A DNA stretch of 64,000 nucleotides, from contig JAMPIT010000575.1 in assembly GCA_026261815.1 (NCBI GenBank), forward strand, positions 38,417,501 to 38,481,500, given 5' to 3'. Below are positions 22,680-34,746 of this stretch, piece after piece. The translations under genes were made by a program, and so were the position numbers. Every line of letters begins with the position of its first letter. The stretch's first letter is position 1. The stretch is from Monarcha castaneiventris obscurior (taxonomy: Eukaryota; Chordata; Aves; Passeriformes; Monarchidae). The notes under the pieces are model-generated. The model was not told the DNA's origin. It worked only from the letters and a program-made list of their open reading frames with translations, and did not search any database.

Positions 22680-25600
22680 TTTCATTTTAATGAAGGCTTT
22701 AGGACAAAGGATATATGTTTCGATTCAGCCTTGATGAAAATAAACCCATCTCAGCAAAATTCTCATAGGATACCACAGCACTAGCTGTAGTAGCTATAAC
22801 TGCACCCAAATTTAAAATTATTATTTCTGTTTTAACAATGATTTCTGTTCCTGTATGATGACACTCTCATGAAGTTCAGCTGTGGGTAGAGCGTTCTGGG
22901 AAATGCAAATGCTTTCTCCAGTTGGCACCTTTTTCACTTCTCTTCATTACCAAAAAACAGAGTGATCTCACCAAGGACATACTCTATTGCAACGCACATT
23001 TTAAGGGACTCTGCAATGACAAGAAGCTGTTCATGCTCAAAAGCTCTGTTCCCTACTCACAGTGTTCCCTGTGCTAGCTGGTTAATTTGTACCTACCAAG
23101 CTTTCTCGTCAGTAGACAGGAGACTGTACACTTTGTTTTTATGTTGGTCACGACTGGGATTTTGTAGACTAACATGAGTGCTGGTAATTACCAATTCCAA
23201 TGAAGGAACACAGAGGGAGAGGATCTACACTTCCGATGATTATGGTACTCTTAAGAAAAATATTAATGAACAAAGTGTGAAGATTCACATTCATGAGTGC
23301 TTTAAGAATGCAAAAAAAATCCAAGAACACTTGCACATTAAAATTTGGCACAGTGTGAACCTAAAGCGTGCATAAAGTGTGTGGTAGCGTTGTCTGACTT
23401 TAAACACCTATTCTGAACAAACATCTATTAAAAATCCCAAATTTGTGTATAAAAACTAGGCTATAAATTGTTGCACTGTAAATGCAATACTTTGAAAAAA
23501 AAATGCCACGTGGAAAACATTTCCAGATGTTTCAAGTTTGCATTTTATGTTAAAGAAAAAAAAAGAGAGAAATAGCAAACTAGTTTGTACAATGACATTT
23601 CCTATGATGGAATGTCTTGCAGGCCATATGGGACTTGATATGGCACTTAAAAAACCAAAACAAAACACTGGTTTACTACAAGTTTTATGAAGCAATCCAT
23701 TTATGGTTTCTGTATTTCAAATCTGCTCATGTACTTCGCTCACGAAGGCATTTGAGCTGGCAAGTATATTTCATAAGGAAAGAAGTAAAGGCACTCATGT
23801 TTCCAAATGTAAAACTCAACCTACTCCAGAAGTCTTTGCATTTCTGAGGGGAAACAAAGCCATCATATTAGTTACCCAAATCTAGTTTCACCTCCTTTCC
23901 AGAGCTCAACTGTGCTTCTTGAGAACTACTTGACTTTTCAATGCAAAGAAATTTAAAGTAGTACTGAACAGTTCCCATCACTTGAAAAAACCAGAAGTAT
24001 TGCATGAAAACTTCTCTCAGCAGAACTGTTTTATGCACAAAAGCCATTAGGTATGGCCACTACAATCACAAGCTGGGGAGAAAAGGATCATAACAATTTG
24101 GAAAGTAAATCTAAGTTCACACACACGAGCATCTCAATATTTCTGAGAAATCTTTGCAGTTAGCTATACAAGATAAATAAATCTGATGTTCTACCCAATG
24201 CTCTCTAGAACACAGACCAGTGCTGTCTGTTGGGTAGTTTTCTAAATAGCCAACATGACATTTAAAAAAATAATTACTGATTTCTTCCTCAAAAGGTTTT
24301 CACATGCAGAGTCTGCAGTCTGAAAGTGCAGAGAAGTGTACAATCATTGGGCTTTCCAATCTGGAACAGACAGATAAAGCAGAAAAACCAACATGCAAAG
24401 TCAAAGCAAGGATCAGGAAAAGGGAAGAAAAGAGAAAACTAACTTTAGTAGAGTACTGGTCCATTGTTTTGTAAATGAAAAGTGTCAAAATACGACTGGT
24501 AGTATTTTTTCTAACTATTCTGCAATCACCAATGAAAAAAAAGTCCTGCATTAACTTCTACAATCCAACAGAACATGAAAAATAAACCTGTCCAGTTAGT
24601 TCTGAATGTATACCACAGAAATAAAGGTCACCCTCCTCAAAAGAAATATGAAAAGCCCAAACCAACAGACAAAAGTTGAAGCAGTTAACTTGTGTTCTAC
24701 TGGGTAAGTTTAAGCATCTCTTTAGGCACTTCACTGGTTCATTAAATGCAATACAAAATAAAGCTATAAATATCAACATTTTGTGCTCTCAAAAATTAGT
24801 CAAAAGCAACAGAAAACAGCACAAAAGTGTGACATTTTTGGCAGCTTATTTCTTCCCTTCCCCAATATTACTGGTTGTCCAAAAATGCTTTGTTTTGGGG
24901 ATGCTTTGGCATCTCAGTATCAGGTTGTCTTAAGCCGTAAAAGCTAAAACAAAACTGCTAGGCCTTAGACAATAAAGAAATTTGGTTTTAAAATTTCTTT
25001 ATGGCTATATAAGAAGGACACTTTAGCAGTGGCATGTCAGGGAAAAAAGCTTGCTTTCTTTTTAAATATTGCACTTTTTTTTTTTTGTTCACTCACACTA
25101 ATGCATAGAAACTTTTTAAACTTTGAAAATTACAATTTCATGCTATGAAAAAGTTATGGGAAATAATTTCTATACATCCAATATGAAAGAGTAGATATAC
25201 TAGCCTTCCTTTACTTTCCTTAGTTAAAACATTGATAAAGAAGAGAGTGCAAAAAACCCCACAACCCTGTTTTTGGTCAGCCTGCGTATTAATTTTGTAG
25301 GTGCCAACTAAACAAATTGCAACACGTGATGAGCATGGATATTGTCAGGACAACTGAGGGTGACTGTCAGTAAAACAAGACTATGCATGATTGAAACACA
25401 GTAAGTGTGGCTGAAATGGCAAATCGTGAGGCCTCTTCTCTCTGGGAAGGGGCTCGACAAAGCGGATGAATTTCGCACTTCAGTAGCATGCTGTAGGATT
25501 TGTCAAGATTAATTTCACATTAAAGCGTGCTCGATGTTTGCATCCACATCTTGCATCACCTCCAATTGCTGTAGTAAGACAATGACTGGCAGCAGCCTCC

Positions 25601-26090
25601 AGGACACACAGGAGAATCCAGTGGGCAATTCAATGCAGCACAGCCCGCGCGTCTCTGTCACGAGCCACGATGTGGTGGTACATTCTCAGGACAGGCAGAA
25701 CTGACCTTCTGCTGGACTCCACTAATCTGAAAAATGATTGCTTGGAAAAAGAAGTCTCTAAGCACTTCACTCCAGTGCTTAAAGAACAAAGCGCTAGGAT
25801 TGGATAGAATAAAACCAGTTTCAGGATCCTGAGCACTGCGCAGAAATCCAGCCGGAAACAATGCAGAGTAGTGCTCCTCAGTGTTACTTTTGTTATCATT
25901 AGTAATGTTAAGCATCAAGAAAATAAAACACGTCATTGCACATTACAGCCGCCAAGAAGCACGGCTAAACTTTGACACTAGAGAATTGAATAACCTGATG
26001 CTACATCACAAACAGCTTCTGGTGTGTATCTATTTCAAAAGGTCTTTACATACTCAGTAAAAGCTCCTGTACTCCTGGCCAGTGAGTGCT

Positions 26091-26177
26091 TCAGGTTAAG
26101 TGACGAGTTATGGCACGAAGGGCATACAGAAGTTCAGCTTGCATCCGAGCTTCCATTAGAAGTAGATTGACATGAAC
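26091..26177 (-). CDS. SESN3: SESN3 coding exon 10 (terminal)
   Basis: It encodes the last 28 residues, from [11 protein letters not shown] to A-I-T-R-H-L-T, and the stop TGA at 26,093-26,091. The acceptor is TTTCACAG. The sequence is the conserved C-terminal helix of sestrins. Confidence 0.95.
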   Translation of the reverse strand, partial: VHVNLLLMEARMQAELLYALRAITRHLT

Positions 26178-26792
26178 CTGTGAAAAATTACATCAGCCAT
26201 TTAGCTCACCTCTGAAGGCAATATGGTTTATTCATCCAGGCTGAAATTTCTAACCTTTAGTGAAGTATTGCTGCAAGGAAACTTTCTCTTCCCCCTGTAC
26301 CCTGCTGCAGGACTACAATTCCTCTAGAGACAGCTGTGTAGTAATGCCAATATGGACAACATCCCAGGACTGCAATGAGCTAGCCTCAACTGCTGCTTTA
26401 AGCAATCTTCCATCTGAGAAGTCCCCTTTAAACCTTTTTTCGCATCTTAATGGCATTAGCTCTTTCTGAATTATGTTTGGTTTTCTTTACTACTACCTGT
26501 GACCATTATATAGGAGCACAGAATAAGGAACAGTTTCCATGCCAGATAGGCTAGCAGGCACACATGCACTGAACCCTTCTCAGGAAGCATTCAGTGTGAT
26601 ATCTGAAGGCCTGTTGACATTTTTATTGCTGAAAAACATCATAAAGATTATACATATATATATATATGAGTTTAGGTATTTCTTGATCTCCAAATCCCAA
26701 GTATTGGCATAATTGACCACTTCTGCATTCTCAAGTTTATCCACTTTTCTTTTACAGTTGTCCATTCAATTTTATGGAGAAGTCACTCAAAA

Positions 26793-26862
<70 letters not shown>

Positions 26863-29800
26863 GTATTTCCAGCACACTAAGATGTACTTTTGTCAAATTG
26901 GTATCTAACACTTCAGAACAGTTTATTTGACAGATACTGCCGTTTTAGGTGTCCCCATATTTTAATTTTCAAACAGCACAGGGGTCTCTGTGAAGCCACT
27001 TTGGCTTTGGAACACACACCTTCTCCGAGTGCTTGAACTGCCGCCAGTAACTATCGTACATGCGCTTGGTAGTTCTCTCTGGGTAGCAGGTCACTGTCTT
27101 TATGTAAACCTTCAGGCTGCGTTCAAGTAGCTGATTAACTTCCCCATAGTCATAGTCATCATACCTGCAGAACACAAGCAATCATTCTGTTTGATCTAAG
27201 TTATAAAAGCATTGTCTTTTGCAGCATTATGTTCTGAAGCATGGGAACTGGAACATGTATCATACATGAACAAAACCCACATGTTAAGAGAGGATCTGTA
27301 AGGCTTAGTAGGATCACAGAGTTGATAAGGTTGGAAATGACCTCTAAGATTGTCAAATCCAATGGTTAACCCTCAACCACCACCATGTTCACTATTAAAT
27401 CATGTGCTCTATCCACACATTTTTTGAACACTTTCAGGGATGGTGACTCCACCACTTTTGTGGGCTTTCCAACACTTTACAAACCTTTCTGCAAAGAAAT
27501 TTTTCCTAATATCCACATTAAACCTCCCCTGGTGCAGCCTGAAGCCATTTGTCCTCATCCTGTCACTTGTTACCTGGGAGAAGAGGCTGACCTCCACCTG
27601 GCTACAATCTCCTCTCAGGCTGTTGTAGACAGTGCTAAGGTGCCCCCTCAGCCTCCAGGCTAAACACCCCCAGCTCCCTCAGCTGCTCCTCACAAGACTT
27701 GTGCTCCAGACCCTTCCCCAGCTCCGTTGCCCTTCTCTGGATACGCTCCAGCCCCTCAGTGTCTTTCCTGTAGCAAGGGACCCAAAACTAGACACAGGAC
27801 TCGAGGTGTGGCCTCACCAGTGCTGAGTACAGGGGGATAGTCACTGCCCTGGTCCTGCTGGCCACACCATTGCTGATACAGGCCAGGTGCCATTGGCCTT
27901 CTTGGCCACCTGGGCATACCCTGGCTCATGTTCCAGCTGCTGTTGACCAGCACCCCCAAGGCCCATTTTCACCGAGCAGCTTCCCAGGCCCTGCCCCCAG
28001 CCCCAACCCCTGCCTGGGGTTGTTGTGACTCAAGTGCAAAACCCAGCACTTGGCATCACTGAACCTCATATAATTGGCCTTGGCCCACTGATCCAGCCTG
28101 TCCAGAGCCCTCTGCAGGGCCTTCCTGCCTCCTTCCGGCAAATTAACATTCCAGCCCAACTTGGTGTTGTCTGTGAACTTGCTTAGGGATTTTGTCTTTC
28201 CTGAATGAAGGATACAGGCTGGCTTCAGAGAAGACATTTCTGTAAAACTTTCCATCCTGACTCATTTTGTGCACTGCAAGGAAAAGTTATACTGACATGC
28301 CAGCAAAACCACTCTAACTTCCAGACAGAGGTACCATCTCCACTTTAAACACCCAGAGTCTAAAATCATCCTTTACACATGGTTTATTTTTCTGTTCACA
28401 GTTTTAAAATGTACTCCTAAGCCAGTGAATTTTTGTCCATACCTGATTCCATACATACAGTGGACATAGTTAAATAAAGCTCTTCTTAGTGTAGTTGTAT
28501 CAACATCTTCATGTGTTGCCATAGTGTTATATGTGAGGTTATACACCATCCGAAACTTCTCATCCAGGAGATGCCCAATATCAGAATAAAGCCTGTTTAC
28601 AAGGGAAAAGCCATGATTTTCCCAAGTATAGTCCTGCAGGAAGAGAAGAAAATATATAAAAGCACAAATGAAGTGAATTCCCTATGTCATCTTCTCTATA
28701 ACTCAACGTTTTTGTTGTCTGATAGTTATGACTTTATTCTCTTCCAAAAGTTTGCATTTTGAATCCTTCATCCACATCACTTGCTTCACTCCCCCAGAAT
28801 TCTTGACAATGCGTATTGTTGCGACACCCCAATCCTGGATATCATTAGCCTACAGGAGAAAAAACCCCAAGCTTTTCCTGAAGTGCTCAGGGAATCTTCT
28901 TCTGCTTTGCTACTCTGACCACTATCATTCCATGTGGGATTGGCCTGTAAGTTTAAAAACTTTTTCCTCTTGGAGGCTTTGATGCTTAGCTCTGAGCAGA
29001 GATGGAGTCTTTACTTCCAGCCAGGATGTACAGTCATTGGGTAAAGTGCTGAACCATACCTGAAAACACTGGTAAAATCCAGGCTGCTTTGGTCTTAGCC
29101 AAGCACCTGGATTGCAAGATAAAAGCCTGCCTGCTCATATGAGGAATGGGAAATCTCTGCAGAGTGGTGGCACAGCAGGAAGAACCATCCTGCTCCGGCA
29201 CAGGGTGCAAGGGCGCTCCGCACTGCCATCACACTGAAGGTGAAAGTGTGCCCACATCCTTGTCAAGTGCTCAACCATCCCATCAATGATGGCATCTTTA
29301 CAATTGAGGGCATCATCTCCATGCCCTTCCTGTGTCTGGTTGTTTTCCAAGGGTACAGTCAGGCCAGGGTGCTCACCTGGGCACCTTGGAGCATGTCTAC
29401 TGCCCTGTCCCCCTGAGTAGGACCACAGGGAAGAGCAGGACAGAGCTCCGTTGTCTCACAGAGGCATCAGTGACATCTGAAACATCACCACATCTTGTTT
29501 AGCCTCTGGCTGCCAGTACAAAAGACTGTAAGGCTTGTGAGAAATATGCCATACCCATCCAGCCCTGGAAAGGTGTCCAGGACATCACAAAAGCCTCTGA
29601 AAGCCAGAGGGTTCAGAGAGGGGAAAGCGCTGTTGACTAACAGCAATTGATCCGTATTATCAGTGAAACCCCCCACCAAACACAAGCTTAAGGACATTCT
29701 GCTGTGTATAGAATATCTTTTTTCTATAAATATGTTTAAAACCATAGAGAGAAAGGTAGTTTTGTTTTATCAGAATGAGGATTAGATTTATTGCAGGTGT

Positions 29801-32800
29801 TTGGGATGCTACTGCAATTTAAGTATCATTAATAGCAGAGGATTTGGGAGGTTGTGGGTGTATATATCCAACTGTTGTTAAGAGTAGGACATAATAAAGT
29901 TAAACTATCAAGGTGACTCCTTTGAATGTAGGCCAGAAGCTGTCCTGTTTATTTAAGAGCAGAGATGTTTTAGTTCCAATTTCAACTTCTTTTGGAGCTT
30001 TTTTCCAAGGGAGCCTGCTGCTCCTAAAGTAGTTAGGCAGATTGTTTGATTTATAGGCACTGACTCTGCCTTATTCTTTTTGGCAGTAATAACCTCAGGC
30101 TCATATAAAGACCACAGAGTAAATTATCCAGTTCAGCAGAGACTGCTATACAGCTAAATACATTTCCTGACAGTGATCATGGATTCTTCATTTTACAGTC
30201 TTATATACATCTTCTGACCATGGAGTTTTCCTGCACCCACTGTCATTTTAATTGAAATTCTCTGATTTGGTTGAAGATTTCTTCCATTGCTTTCCATTTA
30301 TTTCTAGGCTGCTTATTAATGTACTCTACAAGACAGAACAGAACCACCTAGAATGTCCCTCCTGTTATACATAATACAAAGTTCATGATTCTGGTCATGG
30401 CAAAGGATGTCAATATATAAAACAATGTACAGGTAAAATGCATATTCTGTTCTTTCAACAGCACTGAGAAAAATGTATTAAAATACAGCAAAAACTTCAG
30501 TAATCTTATTTAGGAATTCCTTTTCTTTCCCAGCATTCCAAGTCCAGAGATTTGGTGCACATATGAGAACAATACTTCCAAATCATTTTCACAGACCTAT
30601 ATGTATCCACGTATTGACAGCCACTGGACAGAGAGTACTTGGTAAAATGACAGGAATACAGAGTTGCTCCAGTGGATTTTTTTTCTACAATATCGGGAGA
30701 GATGGGAAATGAATTCTTGCTTTTCTACCTTTCAGTTTTATTTCAGATACACTTTACAGTGTTCAAACATTAATACTGCTAATAACTGAAGTAAGATGGA
30801 AATCCAAGTATTACCTTGCCAGTGATTGACAAATAGTAAAAGATTCCATCTCAGGGAGGTTTATGGAAGGTTGTGAGTTATTTAATGAACCAGGACAAGA
30901 AAAGGAGCGTGCACCAAACATGCCTCACTACAACCACTTTATGCTCTGTAGTGAGATATATAAACATTCTTTGAGTGAATGTGCTTTAAAGAGATGATAC
31001 CTGAGCTCTGAATGTTGGCAGATGGTCTTCTCCTCGCCTTGCAAAGTCTTTGTACCCAAACCCAGGATCTTCAATATAACGGGAAACATCTGTAGAAACT
31101 ATTTCATCATCAAATGCTGTGAAGAAAACAGCAAAATGCTTTGCTTTAGGCAAGAACATGAGTTAACACCGACTTCCAACTACCAGAGGACTAGAGGACA
31201 ATTTTAGAAGTTATGCAAAGGAGAAGAGCGGTACAAAGGAAAGAAACATTTCAATTCTCATTTGCTTGTATGGGACAAATTGCTTTCATTGAGCCCATTA
31301 AATGTCAGCCTATATCAGACATCTAATGTACTTCTACAAAAAGGGAAGGGATGGGCTACACTTCTGTCTGGAGGTTTGCTTTCCTCTCTGTTGACTTATG
31401 AGGGAGGCTAGGTATCTTAAGTCAGGAAGATGAACATCATTAGCAAAGTGACTGTGTTGGCATAAGAAACAAAACCATGGATCCTTGACAGGAGGATTGT
31501 ACTGAGCAGCCTTTGTGTCAGGAATCGCACTGGCTCTGTTCTGTAAGCTGGAGTACGAGCACCAGAAAGCAACCCAACACTCCACTTGTAAACATCAGCT
31601 GAAGATTATGTGAAAGCAAAGAGCTCTCCAGTACAGCAGGGTGAAATTCTGCCAGAAGCTCTAGTAACTAAGCATCTTCAAAGAGCTCCAAAACATATCA
31701 CTAAGCACACGCAGGTTCTCTATCAGGAATCAATCTTTCCCTCCCGAATAAACAGGTGGCTTGATTGTGTAACTACCTCTGCAGAAGTTGACTGCTGCAT
31801 AGCTGACTGCATTTGACCCTGATGTTAAAATCATGGCTCGCTTCCACAAGCACTGATAGAACAGTTGCCATATGTCCACTGTTAGCACCTTGAAAAGTCA
31901 GTTAATCTAAGAATTGCAGAAGTGCTTTATCTCCTCTTTGCCCCATTAAACAATCAAAACATAACTGTGTAGGAAGAAGCTTGGACAACATCTGCTACAG
32001 TAAATCCTCAGCGAAGAATAAAAAACCTGTACACACACACTCCTCTCCCTGGACAAGGACTGGATTTCATTAAAGGATAAAGGCCCAACACACACAGACT
32101 CCTCAGCTGAAAACAGCAAATGCTAAAGAGGGAAAAAAGTCAACAAAACTGTCAGCAACCCCATCCAAAAACTCCTCCTGTCTTGAATGACCCTTTTTCC
32201 TTAAACACCTGAAGTTCCACAGACTCATGGAAGTCCTGATTTGATAATGCAACTGCAATGAGTGTCCATTTATCTGCACTGCTGATATTGCTTGACCAAA
32301 GGAAAATACAGTAAGAACAGACAATGTCCATTTCAAAAAATCCAGCTTGATGTTGCTGGATGTATCTTCCTTCTGAGATTTTTCCAAGTTCCTAGAGAGC
32401 CAGAAAACAATCTCTGCTGATCTGCAGTACATTTTCCTCCCTTTTGGGCTCTTTGCACAAAACCATTGATTCTTTCAAACACTTTTGGTCTGAAGCTACC
32501 GAGACCTAAATTCACTAAGAACAGTGCAGTAAAATGTGAAGCATTTTAGGGGTCACATCTCAAAAAGGCACAAGCAATCATCTTCCAGTAGCTTCTACTA
32601 TGAGGAAGTAGTTAGAGATTCTGATTGTCTTAATCATATTCTTTCTTCTAACACTTTCTTTGGGAAAAAGCCCACCTGCCTGTCTGTATGAAGCAGACTT
32701 CATTTTGTGGTTTGTTAGAGATGAAGGCCTCCAGAGCATATGAAGAATATGGGAAAAGAAGTTTTCAGCTCAAAATATGGAAAATTATCTAAGAATAAAA

Positions 32801-34686
32801 AAATGCTATCAATCTCTATCACAAGATAGGCAGTGAACAGCACAGCAGTATGATCACTCAGAACAGCAAGTTGGAAATGTCCTTTCCAGGTGGGCAGTAA
32901 ATGGTAAAGTAGTTGAGTCTCATAATCTAATTCCTAAACTAAATGTCATATCTGAAGGCTACTTATGAGTGTCATTGAAGTTCTAAGCACCACAGAACCT
33001 GTGAAATACTACTGAATATTTACAAAAATTAATTATTTTGAAGATACAGAACATATAAAGAAAGAGAAATGTACACCCTAGTTTTTAAGGAAGCCCACAG
33101 GCCTTTTTTCTTAATATACAAAAGCTAAATTTCAAGTAGTAGAAAGAATGATGTTATTCATCAATCAAGAAGTCTTAAGGTGATGAAGCAAAAGGTAAGA
33201 CCACCCTTACTACACTCCTCCTACACAAAGCACCAGAATAAATAAATGGACAGAAAAAGTTTCAGTCACTGGACTAGCCTCAAGTATTTAATTCTTAAAA
33301 AGCACAAACAAAATTGAACCGGAAAAGCACAAATACCTCCACTAATTACTAGCAGACTCTCCTTCTTCTCCTTCTCAAAGCGAGTTGCCATTTCTTCCTG
33401 AGAGGCTTCTTCGTCCTCTTTATCTTCTTGTAGTCTCTTCATCCTTTCCATCAGGGCCTCCAGCTCACTTAAAGAATCTGCAATCTGCAAAAACACCATG
33501 ACATTCTGCAAAATCAGAAGATAGACAACGTGTGTCATCTTCGGATTTCACGCTTGACAACAAACGTTCTCAAAACCAGACAGCAGAGGCAAACACAAAA
33601 ACTCAAGCCAGAATGCATTTTGTCACATACAGCACAGACAAACAGCTTTCAGACAGCAAGAAGACAGGAGCTGGGAAGTGTTAATGTAGCCTGCTGCAGT
33701 AATTTACTGCACTGGGATTAACAGCAAAGAGGTGCTGTTTGAGTGTGGAAGCCAGTCACTCATATTGCACCATGTAGATAGCTCAGGAAAATCCATCTGT
33801 GTGTCCTATGTCTCTCATAAAATAACTTTTCATACAAAGGGAACAACATTCAGTCCATTGGCAGAGCAAAATGCTTCTGAAGAGATGCAGTGGAACATTG
33901 CCTTACAGAAACACAACTTGAGATGGCAAATCAGTGCTTTTTTTTCATTATGTGATCAAAATAGCCACTGTGTTCACCCTTTTCCTTACTCTTCTGAGGA
34001 AAAAAGACCTCTTTTTACTGGAAATACATCAGAGTTTTGGGTGCCCTGTACATACCATTCAGATTTTTCCCAAGATAAGTTGTTTGGTTTTTCTTTTCCA
34101 TCTTTTTGAGTCTGTTCTTTTGCCCATAGCTGCAATTGTTTCTAGTAGAATTGTTTCCTCACTGCTTAGCAATAAGCACAGTCAGCAGCAGCCCTCTGTC
34201 CACTACAAATGGGGAGTAAGGCACCTCCATGGCATGAGCTGGCATGTTTTACAGCCCAGAAATTTAAGATACAGCAACTGAACTGAGTGATGACATGCAT
34301 ACATTCTACTGCTAATTGAAAAAATTGTATCTAGCAACTCTGCTCACAATCCTGATCTTCCATCAAAGGCAATGAGGCTAATTCATCTGTCAGCATTAAT
34401 TCAAGGGCACGTCTTCAAAAGAATTCTAGAGCACCTTTCAGGAAAAAGTGTCCAGTTAATTAACCAGTAATCAAATTAATCAAGTTAATTAACTAGTAAT
34501 CAAAGTTCTCTGTTGATTCAAGACTGGAACACCAGCATGAAGAATTAAGTAATTTTATTTCAGACATTTCCTCCCATCTACACGGAAGTGTTTCAAACTG
34601 TTTCGTGACTGTAGGCCTTGAAGTAAAAATTATTATTATTATTATAATAATAATAATATTATTACTATTTTTATTATTACTACCAT

Positions 34687-34746
<60 letters not shown>

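Larger units (their letters stand above)
17530..26090 (-). other. probable SESN3 3' UTR (about 8.5 kb)
   Basis: The region follows the SESN3 stop codon on the - strand and runs to a candidate AATAAA at 17,557-17,552. It is AT-rich, lacks coding signal, carries U-rich tracts in the sense strand, and contains an antisense CR1 insertion (about 22,100-22,679). Human SESN3 also has a very long 3' UTR, as I recall. The exact end, and use of earlier poly(A) sites, cannot be decided from sequence. Confidence 0.5.
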
